Part shown: one piece after another, positions 27,485-35,653 of the stretch
How the letters are laid out: each line of letters opens with the position of its first letter
Numbering within the stretch: position 1 is the first letter of the stretch
Assembly (NCBI RefSeq): GCF_902497555.1
Contig: NZ_CABVGP010000003.1
Location: 992,001 to 1,056,000 of the forward strand
DNA from: Amycolatopsis camponoti
GTDB taxonomy: Bacteria; Actinomycetota; Actinomycetes; Mycobacteriales; Pseudonocardiaceae
Direction: 5' to 3'
Length of the DNA stretch: 64,000 nt
The notes under the pieces: model-generated
What the model was told of the DNA's origin: nothing
Databases searched by the model: none
The model's input: only the letters and a program-made list of their open reading frames with translations
Program-made: the position numbers and the translations under genes

Positions 27485-28260
27485 CGGCTGCCGTCGATAC
27501 CGGTTTCAGCACCGAATCCGGCTCCAAGCGCGCGGAACGCGTCCGGCTGTTCGCCCAGCCCGCCGTGGTGCTGGTGATCGTCGCCGTCACGCTGATCTGG
27601 GTGTTCTCCAGCGGGCTGACCGCGACCGAGAAGGAGACGCTCAACGCCTCTTCGCTGTTCACGGCGTTGTGGGACCACGTGCTGATGACGCTCGTGGTGG
27701 TCGCGATCGTCGTGGTGGTCGCGGTGCCGCTCGGGGTGATCGTGACTCGCCCGTGGGCACGTTTCCTCGCGCCGATCTTCCTGGCGATCGCGAACATCGG
27801 CCAAGCCGCGCCCGCGCTCGGTGTGCTGGTGCTGTGGTTCATCGTCACCGGCTCGGTCGGCGGGCTGTGGGTGGCGGCGCTGCCGCTGGCCTTCTACTCG
27901 CTGCTGCCGGTGCTGCGGAACACGATGGTCGGGATCCAGCAGGTGGACCCGGCGCTGATCGACGCGGGCCGCGGCATCGGCATGTCGGCGGCCGCGGTGC
28001 TGTGGCGGGTCGAGATGCCGCTGGCCGTTCCGCTGATCCTGGCCGGCCTGCGCACCTCGCTGGTGCTGGCGGTCGGCACGGCGACGTTCGGCATGTTCGT
28101 CAACGCCGGCGGCTTCGGGCTGCTCATCGACACCGGGTACAAGCTGAACCTGACCTCGGTGCTGGTCACCGGCTCGGTGCTGGCCGTGGCGCTCGCGCTG
28201 CTGGTCGACTGGCTGGGCGCGGTCGCGGAACAGTTCTTCGGACCGAAGGGGCTGCGATGA
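27481..28260 (+). CDS. Osmoprotectant ABC permease 2
   Basis: A 259-residue permease with a long N-terminal cytoplasmic segment, then about 6 helices. The EAA motif DAGRGIGMSAAAVLWRVEMPLAVPLILAGLRTS and the following NAGGFGLLIDTGYKLN place it with OpuCD/ProW permeases. The ATG overlaps the ATPase stop (ATGA), and its own stop overlaps the lipoprotein ATG. It probably forms a heterodimer with the first permease. Confidence 0.92.
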   Translation: MTAAVDTGFSTESGSKRAERVRLFAQPAVVLVIVAVTLIWVFSSGLTATEKETLNASSLFTALWDHVLMTLVVVAIVVVVAVPLGVIVTRPWARFLAPIFLAIANIGQAAPALGVLVLWFIVTGSVGGLWVAALPLAFYSLLPVLRNTMVGIQQVDPALIDAGRGIGMSAAAVLWRVEMPLAVPLILAGLRTSLVLAVGTATFGMFVNAGGFGLLIDTGYKLNLTSVLVTGSVLAVALALLVDWLGAVAEQFFGPKGLR

Positions 28261-29225
28261 AACTCCGCCGGATGAAGGCACTCGCCGGGGTGGCCCTGCT
28301 CTGCGGCACGCTCTCGGCGTGCGGTCTGTCGATCAACCAGGGGGTGCCCTACGACATCCAGCCGGGCACGATCCAGCCGATCCCGTCGCTGAGCGGGCTC
28401 AAGGTCACGGTGGGGTCGAAGGACTTCACCGAGAACATCATCCTGGCCTACATGGCCGAGATGGCGTTGACCGCGTCGGGCGCGGACGTCGTCGACCTGT
28501 CGGACATCAAGGGGTCCAACTCGTCGCGGCAGGCGCTGCTGTCCGGTCAGACGGACGTCACGTGGGAGTACACCGGCACGGGCTGGATCAACTACCAGGG
28601 CAACGAGCTCCCGGTGCCCGGCGGCGAGAAGGCCCAGTACGAGGCGACGGCCAAGGCGGACGAAGAGAAGTTCGGCGTCACGTGGCTGAACTACTCGCCG
28701 CTCAACGACCAGTACGCGTTCGCCGTCACCGAGGAGTACGGCGCGAAGAACAACTTGAAGACGACGTCGGACCTCGCAGCGTTCATCAAGCAGAAGCCGG
28801 ACCAGGCGGTGTTCTGCCTGGAGACGGAGTTCACCAGCCGCCAGGACGGGTTCCCGGCCGCGGTGAAGGCCTACGGCTTCCAGAACCCGAAGATCGAGAA
28901 CTTCGGCATCGGCACGATCTACTCGGCGGTCGCGAGCGGCACCTGCCCGGTGGGCGAGGTGTTCACCACCGACGGCCGGATCTCCGGGCTGAACCTGCGG
29001 GTGCTCGAGGACGACAAGAAGGCGTTCCCGCAGTACAACGCGGTCCCGACGCTGCGCACGGAGTACCTCAAGGCGCACCCGGACATCCGCGGCCCACTCG
29101 AGAAGATCGCCGCGGCGCTCGACAACGAGCAGATGGTCCAGCTGTGCAAGCAGGTCGACGTCGACGGCCAGGACGCGGGCAAGGTCGCCCACGAGTGGAT
29201 GGTCAAGAAGGGCTTCGTGAAGTAG
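28257..29225 (+). CDS. Glycine betaine/choline-type substrate-binding lipoprotein
   Basis: A 322-residue lipoprotein. The signal peptide ends with lipobox LSAC (Cys at about residue 22). The binding domain opens with VGSKDFTENIILAYMAEMAL, a strongly conserved start for ProX/OpuCC/OsmF proteins. SGQTDVTWEYTGTGW, NYSPLNDQYAFAVTEEY and FTTDGRISGLNLRVLEDDK follow, all typical of the family's quaternary-amine receptors. It is tethered outside the membrane and feeds the preceding permeases. It is last in the operon, with a strong terminator 8 nt beyond the stop. Confidence 0.94.
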   Translation: MKLRRMKALAGVALLCGTLSACGLSINQGVPYDIQPGTIQPIPSLSGLKVTVGSKDFTENIILAYMAEMALTASGADVVDLSDIKGSNSSRQALLSGQTDVTWEYTGTGWINYQGNELPVPGGEKAQYEATAKADEEKFGVTWLNYSPLNDQYAFAVTEEYGAKNNLKTTSDLAAFIKQKPDQAVFCLETEFTSRQDGFPAAVKAYGFQNPKIENFGIGTIYSAVASGTCPVGEVFTTDGRISGLNLRVLEDDKKAFPQYNAVPTLRTEYLKAHPDIRGPLEKIAAALDNEQMVQLCKQVDVDGQDAGKVAHEWMVKKGFVK

Positions 29226-29233
29226 CTCGCCGC

Positions 29234-29269
29234 GAAACGGCCCCCGGTGCGCGCACCGGGGGCCGTTTC
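29234..29269. terminator. Bidirectional terminator
   Basis: A perfect 17-bp stem, GAAACGGCCCCCGGTGC (29234-29250) with its complement (29253-29269), has a GC loop. The arm ends GAAAC and GTTTC supply A/T tracts for either direction. It lies between the convergent osmoprotectant operon and the following minus-strand gene. Confidence 0.88.
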
Positions 29270-29294
29270 CACTTCCGGGTCAGATGCAGCCGGG

Positions 29295-29756
29295 TCAGAT
29301 CCCCAGCCGGTGCAGCAGGTTGCCTTCCAGCCGCTCCAGCTCGCCGTGCACCGCGCGGTGCACGGACTTGCGCCGTGCCGCCGGCATCCGCTCCGCCGCC
29401 CGCACCGACGCCGACAGCTGCTCCAGCGTGTTCAGCGATTCCTTCGCGAACTCCTGGTCGGCCTTCGACGCCTTCTCGGACTTCTGGAGATCGCGGCAGC
29501 CTTCGGCGACCCCCGCGATGCGGGCGTGCAGCGCCGCGCCTCGGCCGGTGTACTCGCCCAGCTTGTCGACCGAAACCCCGAGCTTGCGTGCCTGGTAGCG
29601 GTCGTACAGCTCCCGCGCGCTGCCCGCCGCGCGCACCGCGAACGGCGCGACCACCGGGATCACGACCGGGCCGAGCACCTTCGCCACCGCGATCGCGTTC
29701 TTCGCCTTCTTGGGGGTGAACCTGGCATCACCCTCGACCTTGGCCTTGCGCGCCAT
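29295..29756 (-). CDS. Conserved hypothetical protein (DUF6474-like), 153 aa
   Basis: A 153-residue, Lys/Arg-rich protein. It has a basic N-terminus (MARKAKVEGDARFTPKKAKNA), a hydrophobic segment at about 25-45 (VLGPVVIPVVAPFAVRAAG) that may touch the membrane, then long helices (ELYDRYQARKLGVSVDKLGEY, ESLNTLEQLSASVRAAERM). ATG 29756 is preceded by GGAGG on the minus strand. It resembles actinobacterial DUF6474 proteins; I am only moderately sure of that family. Function unknown. Confidence 0.78.
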   Translation of the reverse strand: MARKAKVEGDARFTPKKAKNAIAVAKVLGPVVIPVVAPFAVRAAGSARELYDRYQARKLGVSVDKLGEYTGRGAALHARIAGVAEGCRDLQKSEKASKADQEFAKESLNTLEQLSASVRAAERMPAARRKSVHRAVHGELERLEGNLLHRLGI

Positions 29757-29846
29757 GGCACCTCCAACGACGTGTCGAGGTCGAACTTACTGGTCGCCCG
29801 GGTGGCGGGCATGTCGGCTCGGCGGTGGGAATCTAGAGTGATCTCC

Positions 29847-31487
29847 ATGAAGGGCGAGGTGGTACTCGACGCGGGAGCGGTCAGCCGCTGCCGCCGGCGT
29901 GTGCACCTGGAGCACGACCCCACGATGCGCGAGGTACCGCTTTCCCCGCCGGACCCCACCGCGCAGCAGCGGATCGACGACGCGACCGCCCACCGCGAGG
30001 ACATCGTCACCCGGCTGATGGCGGCCAACCCCGGCAGCTGGGTGAAGGTCCCCCGCGATCTCCCGGCCCACGAGCGCGTCGAGCTCACCGAACAGGCCTT
30101 CGCCGCCGAAGCCCGCTACATCTGGGGCGCGCTGCTGCCGGTCGACCCGGCCGGGCACCGGCGCGGCGGCATCGACCTGCTCGTCCGCACCGGCCGCGGG
30201 TACGTCCCGGTGCTCGTCGTCCGCCACCGGATCTCCGACCGCGGCACCGGCGCCATCGTCACCGACCTGACCGACCTCGACCCGGCGCACCGCGCCGCCG
30301 ACGAGAGCCGCAAGGTCCGGTCGCAGCCGCGTGACCAGCTGCGGCTCGTGCACATCCGCCGCATGCTGCAGACGCTCGGGCAGGCCGACGAGAGCCTCAC
30401 CCTCGGCGGCGTCATCGGCCTCGACGCCGACGTCGTCGTCTGGCACGACCTCACCGCGGGCACCTGGCCGGGCGGGCGCAGCGCGCTCACCGAGTACCAG
30501 GTCCGGTTCGCCGACCGGCTCGCGATCGCCAGCGCGGCCGCGAACGGCGAGGAGCCGCTGGCCGAGCCGTCGCGCGTGCTGGAGTGCCGCCGCTGCCCGT
30601 GGTGGCCGACGTGCGAGAAGGTGCTCACCGAGACCCGCGACGTCAGCCTCGTCGTCCGTGGCGAGGACGCGGTGGAGCTGCGCCGCGCCGGCGTGTCCAC
30701 TGTGGACAAACTGGCCGCGCTCGACCCCACCGGCGACGCGCCGGAGATCAACTGGACCGGCGTGACGTTCCCGGACGCCGTCGTGCTCGCCCGCGCCTGG
30801 CTGGCGGACCTGACGCTGGTGCGCCGCGTCGACCGCGTCGAGGTACCGCGCGCCGACGTCGAGGTCGACGTCGACATGGAGAGCTTCGGCGACGCCGGCG
30901 CGTACCTCTGGGGCTGCCTGCTGACCGGCGCCGACATCGGGATTTCGCCGGGCTACCGGGCCTTCGCGACCTGGGATCCGCTGCCCACCGAAGACGAAGC
31001 CCGGTCCTTCGCGGAGTTCTGGGCCTGGCTCACCGACGTCCGCGAGCGCACCGAAGCGGCCGGTCTGACGTTCCGCGCGTACTGCTACAACGCGCTCGCC
31101 GAGAACCGCTGGCTCTTCGGCTCGGTCGAGCGCTTCGGCGACCACCCGGGCATCCCCGCGAAGAAGGAAATCCAGTCCTTTGTGGACTCGGACGAGTGGG
31201 TCGACCTCTTCCGCAGCGTCACCGACCAGTTCCTGTGCTCCCAGGGCAAGGGCCTGAAGGTGATCGCCCCGGTGGCCGGCTTCGCCTGGCGCGACCCGGA
31301 AGCGGGCGGCGAGGCATCGATGCGCTGGTACCGCGACGCGGTCGGCATGGACGGCGAGGTACCCGACGCCGAGCAGCGCGAGCGGCTGCTGCGCTACAAC
31401 GAGGACGACGTCCTGGCGACGCACGCGCTCCGGGAGTGGATCGACGCCCGCGCGCAGGCCGAAGTCCCGTACATGTTCGATCTCTGA
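29847..31487 (+). CDS. TM0106-family RecB-like putative nuclease
   Basis: A 546-residue protein. The N-terminal half is a RecB-type nuclease-like region (RYIWGALLPVDPAGHRRGGIDLLVR, then VRHRISDRGTG). A Cys cluster, ECRRCPWWPTC (about residue 250-260), may bind a metal or Fe-S cluster. The C-terminal half is RNase-H/DEDD-like: VDVDMESFGDAGAYLWG, YCYNALAENRWL and the exonuclease-style YNEDDVLATHAL. A DNA or RNA processing role is likely but untested. The start is ATG 29847; a TAGAGT box 7 nt upstream and the absence of a ribosome site suggest a leaderless mRNA. Confidence 0.88.
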   Translation: MKGEVVLDAGAVSRCRRRVHLEHDPTMREVPLSPPDPTAQQRIDDATAHREDIVTRLMAANPGSWVKVPRDLPAHERVELTEQAFAAEARYIWGALLPVDPAGHRRGGIDLLVRTGRGYVPVLVVRHRISDRGTGAIVTDLTDLDPAHRAADESRKVRSQPRDQLRLVHIRRMLQTLGQADESLTLGGVIGLDADVVVWHDLTAGTWPGGRSALTEYQVRFADRLAIASAAANGEEPLAEPSRVLECRRCPWWPTCEKVLTETRDVSLVVRGEDAVELRRAGVSTVDKLAALDPTGDAPEINWTGVTFPDAVVLARAWLADLTLVRRVDRVEVPRADVEVDVDMESFGDAGAYLWGCLLTGADIGISPGYRAFATWDPLPTEDEARSFAEFWAWLTDVRERTEAAGLTFRAYCYNALAENRWLFGSVERFGDHPGIPAKKEIQSFVDSDEWVDLFRSVTDQFLCSQGKGLKVIAPVAGFAWRDPEAGGEASMRWYRDAVGMDGEVPDAEQRERLLRYNEDDVLATHALREWIDARAQAEVPYMFDL

Positions 31488-31508
31488 GTAGTTCATCGAC
31501 TAAGACAC

Positions 31509-31548
31509 TTGCCTACTGGCACGTCTTGCGTATACTCGTCTGCGAGTA
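31509..31548 (+). promoter_or_regulatory. Promoter with overlapping palindrome upstream of padR
   Basis: TTGCCT (31509-31514) and TATACT (31531-31536) are separated by 16 bp. The palindrome TACTCG-TCTG-CGAGTA (31533-31548) overlaps the -10 box and start site. GAGGAG at 31558-31563 then precedes TTG 31569. The position is ideal for autorepression by PadR. Confidence 0.65.
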
Positions 31549-31568
31549 CTCGTGAACGAGGAGCCAGT

Positions 31569-32198
31569 TTGAAGAAGCGGAAGGTCGGCAACCTGCTGGG
31601 GCTGGCCGTGCTGTCCGCCGTGGCCGAGCGGCCGATGCACCCGTACGAAATGGCAGCCGTGCTCAAGGAGCGCGGCAAGGACGCCGACATGCCGATCAAG
31701 TGGGGCTCGCTCTACACGGTCGTCGCAAACCTGGAGAAGCACGGCTTCCTGGAGGCCGTGGAGAGCGTGAAGGACGGCGGGCGGCCCGAACGGACCGTCT
31801 ACCGGATCGCTCCGGCCGGGCGCGAGGAGTTCGAGGACTGGGTCCGCGAGCTAGTCGGCACGCTCGACCGGGAACCCCCGCGGTTCAAGGCGGGGCTGTC
31901 GATGCTGGGCGTGCTCGGCCCGGACCAGACGATCAGCCGGCTGCGCGAGCGGCTGGCGCAGCTCGACGAACGAGCCGAGGCGCACCGGGCGCAGCTCGAG
32001 CAGCTGCGCCCGCTGATGCCGCGGTTGTTCCTGATCGAGGTCGAGTACGACCTCGCGATGACGGAAGCCGAAGCGCGCTGGGTGCGCGGCTTCCTCGAAG
32101 AACTGACCACCGGCGCCTTGCCCGGCATCGACGCCTGGCGGCGCTACCACGAAACCGGCGAATTCCCGGACGACCTGGGGGAGTTCGTGGAGAGGTAG
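31569..32198 (+). CDS. PadR family transcriptional regulator
   Basis: A 209-residue regulator with a winged HTH at residues 1-85: LLGLAVLSAVAERPMHPYEMAAVL, IKWGSLYTVVANLEKHGFLE (recognition region) and RTVYRIAPAGREEF wing. A C-terminal helical dimerisation arm contains LRERLAQLDERAEAHRAQLEQL, so it is a long, Vir-type PadR. TTG 31569 is the likely start, with GAGGAG 5 nt upstream. It precedes a methyltransferase gene by 6 bp; the two probably form an autoregulated unit, as PadR proteins often control the next gene. Confidence 0.92.
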   Translation: MKKRKVGNLLGLAVLSAVAERPMHPYEMAAVLKERGKDADMPIKWGSLYTVVANLEKHGFLEAVESVKDGGRPERTVYRIAPAGREEFEDWVRELVGTLDREPPRFKAGLSMLGVLGPDQTISRLRERLAQLDERAEAHRAQLEQLRPLMPRLFLIEVEYDLAMTEAEARWVRGFLEELTTGALPGIDAWRRYHETGEFPDDLGEFVER

Positions 32199-32204
32199 GA
32201 ACCG

Positions 32205-32858
32205 ATGGAGACGACCCGCAAGCACAAGGTGCCCGAAATGGAGGGCCTCCAGGCCCGCTGGTACGCCAAGAACCGCGGCACCGAGGCGCAGCTCGCGCAG
32301 TACCGCCGCCAAGCGGCCGAGGTGACAGCGGGGCTGCCCGACGGCGCCGAGGTCCTGGAGGTGGCGCCCGGGCCGGGCTTCTTCGCCGTCGAGCTGGCGA
32401 AGCGCGGCTTCCGCGTCACCGGGCTGGACATCAGCCACACGATGGTCGAGATCGCCCGGGAAAACGGCGCGGGCCTGGAGATCGACTTCCGGCAGGGCGA
32501 CATCACGCACGCGCCGTTCGCCGACGAGTCGTTCGACTTCCTGGTCTGCCAGGCCGCGTTCAAGAACTTCCGGCAGCCGGTGGCCGCTCTCGACGAAATG
32601 CACCGGGTGCTGCGCCCGGGCGGGTTCGCGGTGATCCACGACCTGAACCACGAGGCCACGGGCGCGGACATCGACCGCGAGGTAGCCGGGATGAACGTCG
32701 GTGCGGTCGCCGGGTTCACCGTCCGGCAGACGCTCGGGTGGCTGCGGCGCCGGGCGTTCACCCGGGAGCAGTTCGAGGCGTTGGCCGCCGAAAGCGCTTT
32801 CGGCGGCTGGTCGGTGACGGCCGACGGCGTCGGCCTGGAGGTCCGCCTCACCCGCTGA
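32205..32858 (+). CDS. Class I SAM-dependent methyltransferase
   Basis: A 217-residue methyltransferase. Motif I is VLEVAPGPGFFAVELAKRG (about 48-66), followed by VTGLDISHTMVEIARENG, FRQGDITHAPFADESFDFLVC and LRPGGFAVIHDL. This is a UbiE/Methyltransf_11 domain with no extra substrate domain. It is co-transcribed with padR, and a 13-bp stem terminator follows 6 bp beyond the stop. The substrate is unknown; PadR-controlled methyltransferases often modify a toxic small molecule, which is inference here. Confidence 0.9.
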   Translation: METTRKHKVPEMEGLQARWYAKNRGTEAQLAQYRRQAAEVTAGLPDGAEVLEVAPGPGFFAVELAKRGFRVTGLDISHTMVEIARENGAGLEIDFRQGDITHAPFADESFDFLVCQAAFKNFRQPVAALDEMHRVLRPGGFAVIHDLNHEATGADIDREVAGMNVGAVAGFTVRQTLGWLRRRAFTREQFEALAAESAFGGWSVTADGVGLEVRLTR

Positions 32859-32864
32859 CCGCGA

Positions 32865-32894
32865 CCGCCGGGGCACCTGGGGGTGCCCCGGCGG
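32865..32894. terminator. Bidirectional hairpin terminator
   Basis: A perfect 13-bp stem CCGCCGGGGCACC (32865-32877) with its complement (32882-32894) has a TGGG loop. It lies between the methyltransferase gene and the convergent SDR gene, whose stop is at 32901. Confidence 0.82.
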
Positions 32895-32900
32895 GAAGCG

Positions 32901-33659
32901 TCAGCGCGGGGCCATCCGCAGCGAGCCGTCCATGCGGACGACCTCGCCGTTCAGGTAGTCGTGGTCGATGAGCGACAGCGCGAGCTGCGCGTACTCGTCC
33001 GGCCGCGCGAGGCGCTTAGGGAACGGGATGCCGGCGGCGAGCGTCGCGCGGAACTCGTCGCTGACCGTCGCGAGCATCGGGGTGTCGACGATGCCCGGCG
33101 CGATCGTCAGCACGCGGATGCCGTGCGAGGCCAGGTCACGGGCCGCGGGGAGCGTCATGCCGACGACCCCGCCCTTGGACGACGAGTACGCGACCTGCCC
33201 GATCTGGCCGTCGAAGGCCGCGATCGACGCGGTGTTGATGATGACGCCGCGAGCGTTGTCCTCGAGCGGCTCGGTCTTCGCGATCGCTTCGGACGCGACC
33301 GTCAGCACGTTGAACGTGCCGATCAGGTTGATCTGGATGACCTTCGCGTACAGCGCGAGGTCGTGACGGCCCTTCTTGGACAGGATCCGCGCGGACGGCC
33401 CGATGCCGGCGCAGTTCACCACCGTCCGCAGCGGGACACCCGAGCCCGACGCGGTCGCGACGGCCGCCTCGACCTGCTCGACGTCGGTCACGTCGGCCTC
33501 GACGTAGGTGATGCCGTCGACCTGCTCGGCCTTCTCGATGGACGACGCCAGGTCGAGCGCGAACACCCGCGCGCCCTTGGCCGCGAGAGCCTTCGCCGTC
33601 GCTCCGCCGAGGCCGGAAGCGCCCCCGGTGACGAGCGCCGCGGTGTCGGTGATCTGCAT
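32901..33659 (-). CDS. SDR oxidoreductase, 3-hydroxyacyl-CoA dehydrogenase (HSD17B10) type
   Basis: A 252-residue SDR. The cofactor motif is [10 protein letters not shown] (residues 11-20), with NCAGIG, catalytic Ser in [12 protein letters not shown], and YSSSKGG (YxxxK). The string [20 protein letters not shown] and C-terminal [40 protein letters not shown] are diagnostic of the type II 3-hydroxyacyl-CoA dehydrogenase/HSD10 group. It probably oxidises (S)-3-hydroxyacyl-CoA with NAD in fatty-acid or branched-chain breakdown. No other beta-oxidation gene is adjacent. Confidence 0.92.
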   Translation of the reverse strand: MQITDTAALVTGGASGLGGATAKALAAKGARVFALDLASSIEKAEQVDGITYVEADVTDVEQVEAAVATASGSGVPLRTVVNCAGIGPSARILSKKGRHDLALYAKVIQINLIGTFNVLTVASEAIAKTEPLEDNARGVIINTASIAAFDGQIGQVAYSSSKGGVVGMTLPAARDLASHGIRVLTIAPGIVDTPMLATVSDEFRATLAAGIPFPKRLARPDEYAQLALSLIDHDYLNGEVVRMDGSLRMAPR

Positions 33660-33801
33660 CTGTGCGGTTCCCTTCGCTGCTCTGACTCGGGACCCAGGTT
33701 AACGCTCGTTCGCACGGGTGGTTCGTGTCTTCGCTCACCGCTTTCGGGTACGACCGGTTCCGTTAGCGTCGTGGTCAACTCCGGCTGTCACCTTCAGCAC
33801 C

Positions 33802-35106
33802 ATGACGCCAGCTCGGATCGTGGTGGTAGGTACCGGTTACGTCGGCTTGACCACGGGGGCCTGCCTAGCCAGTCTCGGGCATTCCGTCACCTGCGTGGAC
33901 GTCGACCGCGCGAAGGTGTCCCGGCTGAGTGCGGGGCGCGTGGACATCCTGGAACCGGGGCTGGCCGACCTGGTCGCCCGCGGGATCTCGACCGGCCGCC
34001 TCCAGTTCGTGGTCGGCGCGCGGGACGCGGTCCGCGACGCGGAAGCCGTGTTCCTCTGCGTGCCGACGCCGATGGGGGCGGGCGGGTCCGCGGACCTGCG
34101 CGCGGTCGAGGCGGTGGCCGCCGAGATCGGGGACGTCCTGCCCGCCGGCTGCGCGCTGGTCACCAAGTCGACGGTGCCGGTCGGCACGTCGAAGCGGATC
34201 GAGGAGATGCTCGGCCGCGCGGACGTCCCGGTGGTGTCGAACCCCGAGTTCCTCCGCGAGGGCACCGCCGTCGCGGACTTCCTGGGCCCGGACCGGATCG
34301 TCGTCGGTTCGGACGACCGCGCCGCCGCCCAGTGGGTCGGCGACCTGTACGCCGAGCTGGACGCGCCGCTGGTCGTCGCCGACGCGGCCAGCGCGGAGCT
34401 CGTGAAGTACGCCGCGAACTGCTACCTCGCGCTGAAGCTCTCGTACGTCAACTCGATCGCCGAGCTGTGCGAACGGCTCGGCGCGGACATCAACCTCGTC
34501 ACCGAGGGCATGGGCCACGACCGGCGGATCGGCCGTACGTTCCTCAAGCCCGGCCCGGGCTGGGGTGGCTCGTGCCTGCCGAAGGACACGAGCGCGCTGG
34601 TCAAGGTGGCCGAGTCGGTCAACTACGACTTCAAGATGCTGACCTCGGCGATCGACGAGAACATCGCCCAGCGCGACCGGATCGTCGCCAAGATCGCCGG
34701 CGCGGTCGGCGGCACGCTGGCCGGCGCGCGGATCGGCGTCCTGGGCCTGGCGTTCAAGGCGGGCACGAACGACCTGCGCGACTCGCCCGCGCTCGCCGTG
34801 GCCTCGGTGCTGGGCGCGCTCGGCGCCGAGCTGACCGCCTACGACCCGGCCATCGACGGCGGGATCGACGGGATGACCGTCGTCGACGACGCCTACCAGG
34901 TGGCGAAGGACGCGGACGTCGTCGTCGTGCTGACCGAGTGGGCCGAGTTCAAGCACCTCGACTGGGCGGCGATGGCCCAGCTCATGGACGGCATCGACGT
35001 CGTCGACACGCGCAACCTGCTCGACCCGCGGGTGATCGTCGACGCGGGACTGTCGTGGCAGGGCGTCGGGCGGCCGCGGGCGGCGGCGCGAATCAAGGTG
35101 TCGTGA
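33802..35106 (+). CDS. UDP-glucose 6-dehydrogenase
   Basis: A 434-residue enzyme that oxidises UDP-glucose to UDP-glucuronate with two NAD. The Rossmann motif is VVVGTGYVGL (7-16). CVPTPMG, SNPEFLREGTAV, KYAANCYLALKLSYVNSIAELCE (Lys202) and PGPGWGGSCLPKDTSAL with catalytic Cys258 are all conserved. The C-terminal half has GLAFKAGTNDLRDSPA. ATG 33802 is taken; the frame runs upstream but begins in the intergenic region. The product could feed cell-wall or exopolysaccharide synthesis; the glycan block at 44.7-54 kb is on the same window but not adjacent. Confidence 0.95.
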   Translation: MTPARIVVVGTGYVGLTTGACLASLGHSVTCVDVDRAKVSRLSAGRVDILEPGLADLVARGISTGRLQFVVGARDAVRDAEAVFLCVPTPMGAGGSADLRAVEAVAAEIGDVLPAGCALVTKSTVPVGTSKRIEEMLGRADVPVVSNPEFLREGTAVADFLGPDRIVVGSDDRAAAQWVGDLYAELDAPLVVADAASAELVKYAANCYLALKLSYVNSIAELCERLGADINLVTEGMGHDRRIGRTFLKPGPGWGGSCLPKDTSALVKVAESVNYDFKMLTSAIDENIAQRDRIVAKIAGAVGGTLAGARIGVLGLAFKAGTNDLRDSPALAVASVLGALGAELTAYDPAIDGGIDGMTVVDDAYQVAKDADVVVVLTEWAEFKHLDWAAMAQLMDGIDVVDTRNLLDPRVIVDAGLSWQGVGRPRAAARIKVS

Positions 35107-35206
35107 CTTCGCCGGGCCCGCTAGGGTGATCGGCACGGCATCGCGTGTCGGTCACCGGCTGGGTGAGGCATGGAGGTGGCGGGAGTGCCCGTGGAGGCAT
35201 TTCACC

Positions 35207-35623
35207 GTGTCAGTTTCCGTATCCGTTGAATTGAACCATTTGATCGTCCCGTCCCGGAACAACCGGGAATCCGCCGAATTCCTGGCGAACCTGCTCGGCC
35301 TCGAAGTCGGGGAAGAATGGGGTCCGTTCATCCCCGTCGAGACGCGCAACGGCGTCCGGCTGGACTTCGCGACCGTCCCCGAAGAGGACCTTCGCCTGCA
35401 GCATTACTGCTTCCTGGTCCCGGAGGATGACTTCGACGCCGTCTTCGCGAGGCTCGTCGAAACCGGCGTGACGTACCACGCCGACCCGATGGGAAAGCAG
35501 ATCGGCGAAATCAACCACAACCACGGTGGCCGTGGCGTCTACTTCCTCGATCCCGGCGGGAACGGGATGGAAGTCATCACGCAGCCGTACGAGCCGGAAC
35601 GGCGTCGCCCGGCATCCTGGTAA
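35207..35623 (+). CDS. VOC family (glyoxalase/bleomycin-resistance fold) protein
   Basis: A 138-residue single-domain VOC protein. VELNHLIVPSRNNRESAEFLANLLGL provides the first metal-ligand His, then HYCFLVPEDDFDAVFARL, and the C-terminal GRGVYFLDPGGNGMEVIT supplies the Glu ligand. A divalent-metal lyase, isomerase or dioxygenase-like role is possible. The start GTG 35207 has GGAGG at 35192-35196; the upstream in-frame extension is arginine/tryptophan-rich and unlikely to be coding. It is followed 30 bp later by the gamma-glutamyltransferase gene, which has its own -10 box. Confidence 0.88.
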   Translation: MSVSVSVELNHLIVPSRNNRESAEFLANLLGLEVGEEWGPFIPVETRNGVRLDFATVPEEDLRLQHYCFLVPEDDFDAVFARLVETGVTYHADPMGKQIGEINHNHGGRGVYFLDPGGNGMEVITQPYEPERRRPASW

Positions 35624-35653
35624 AAGTTCCTTAGCAATGCGTACTATCGGGGC

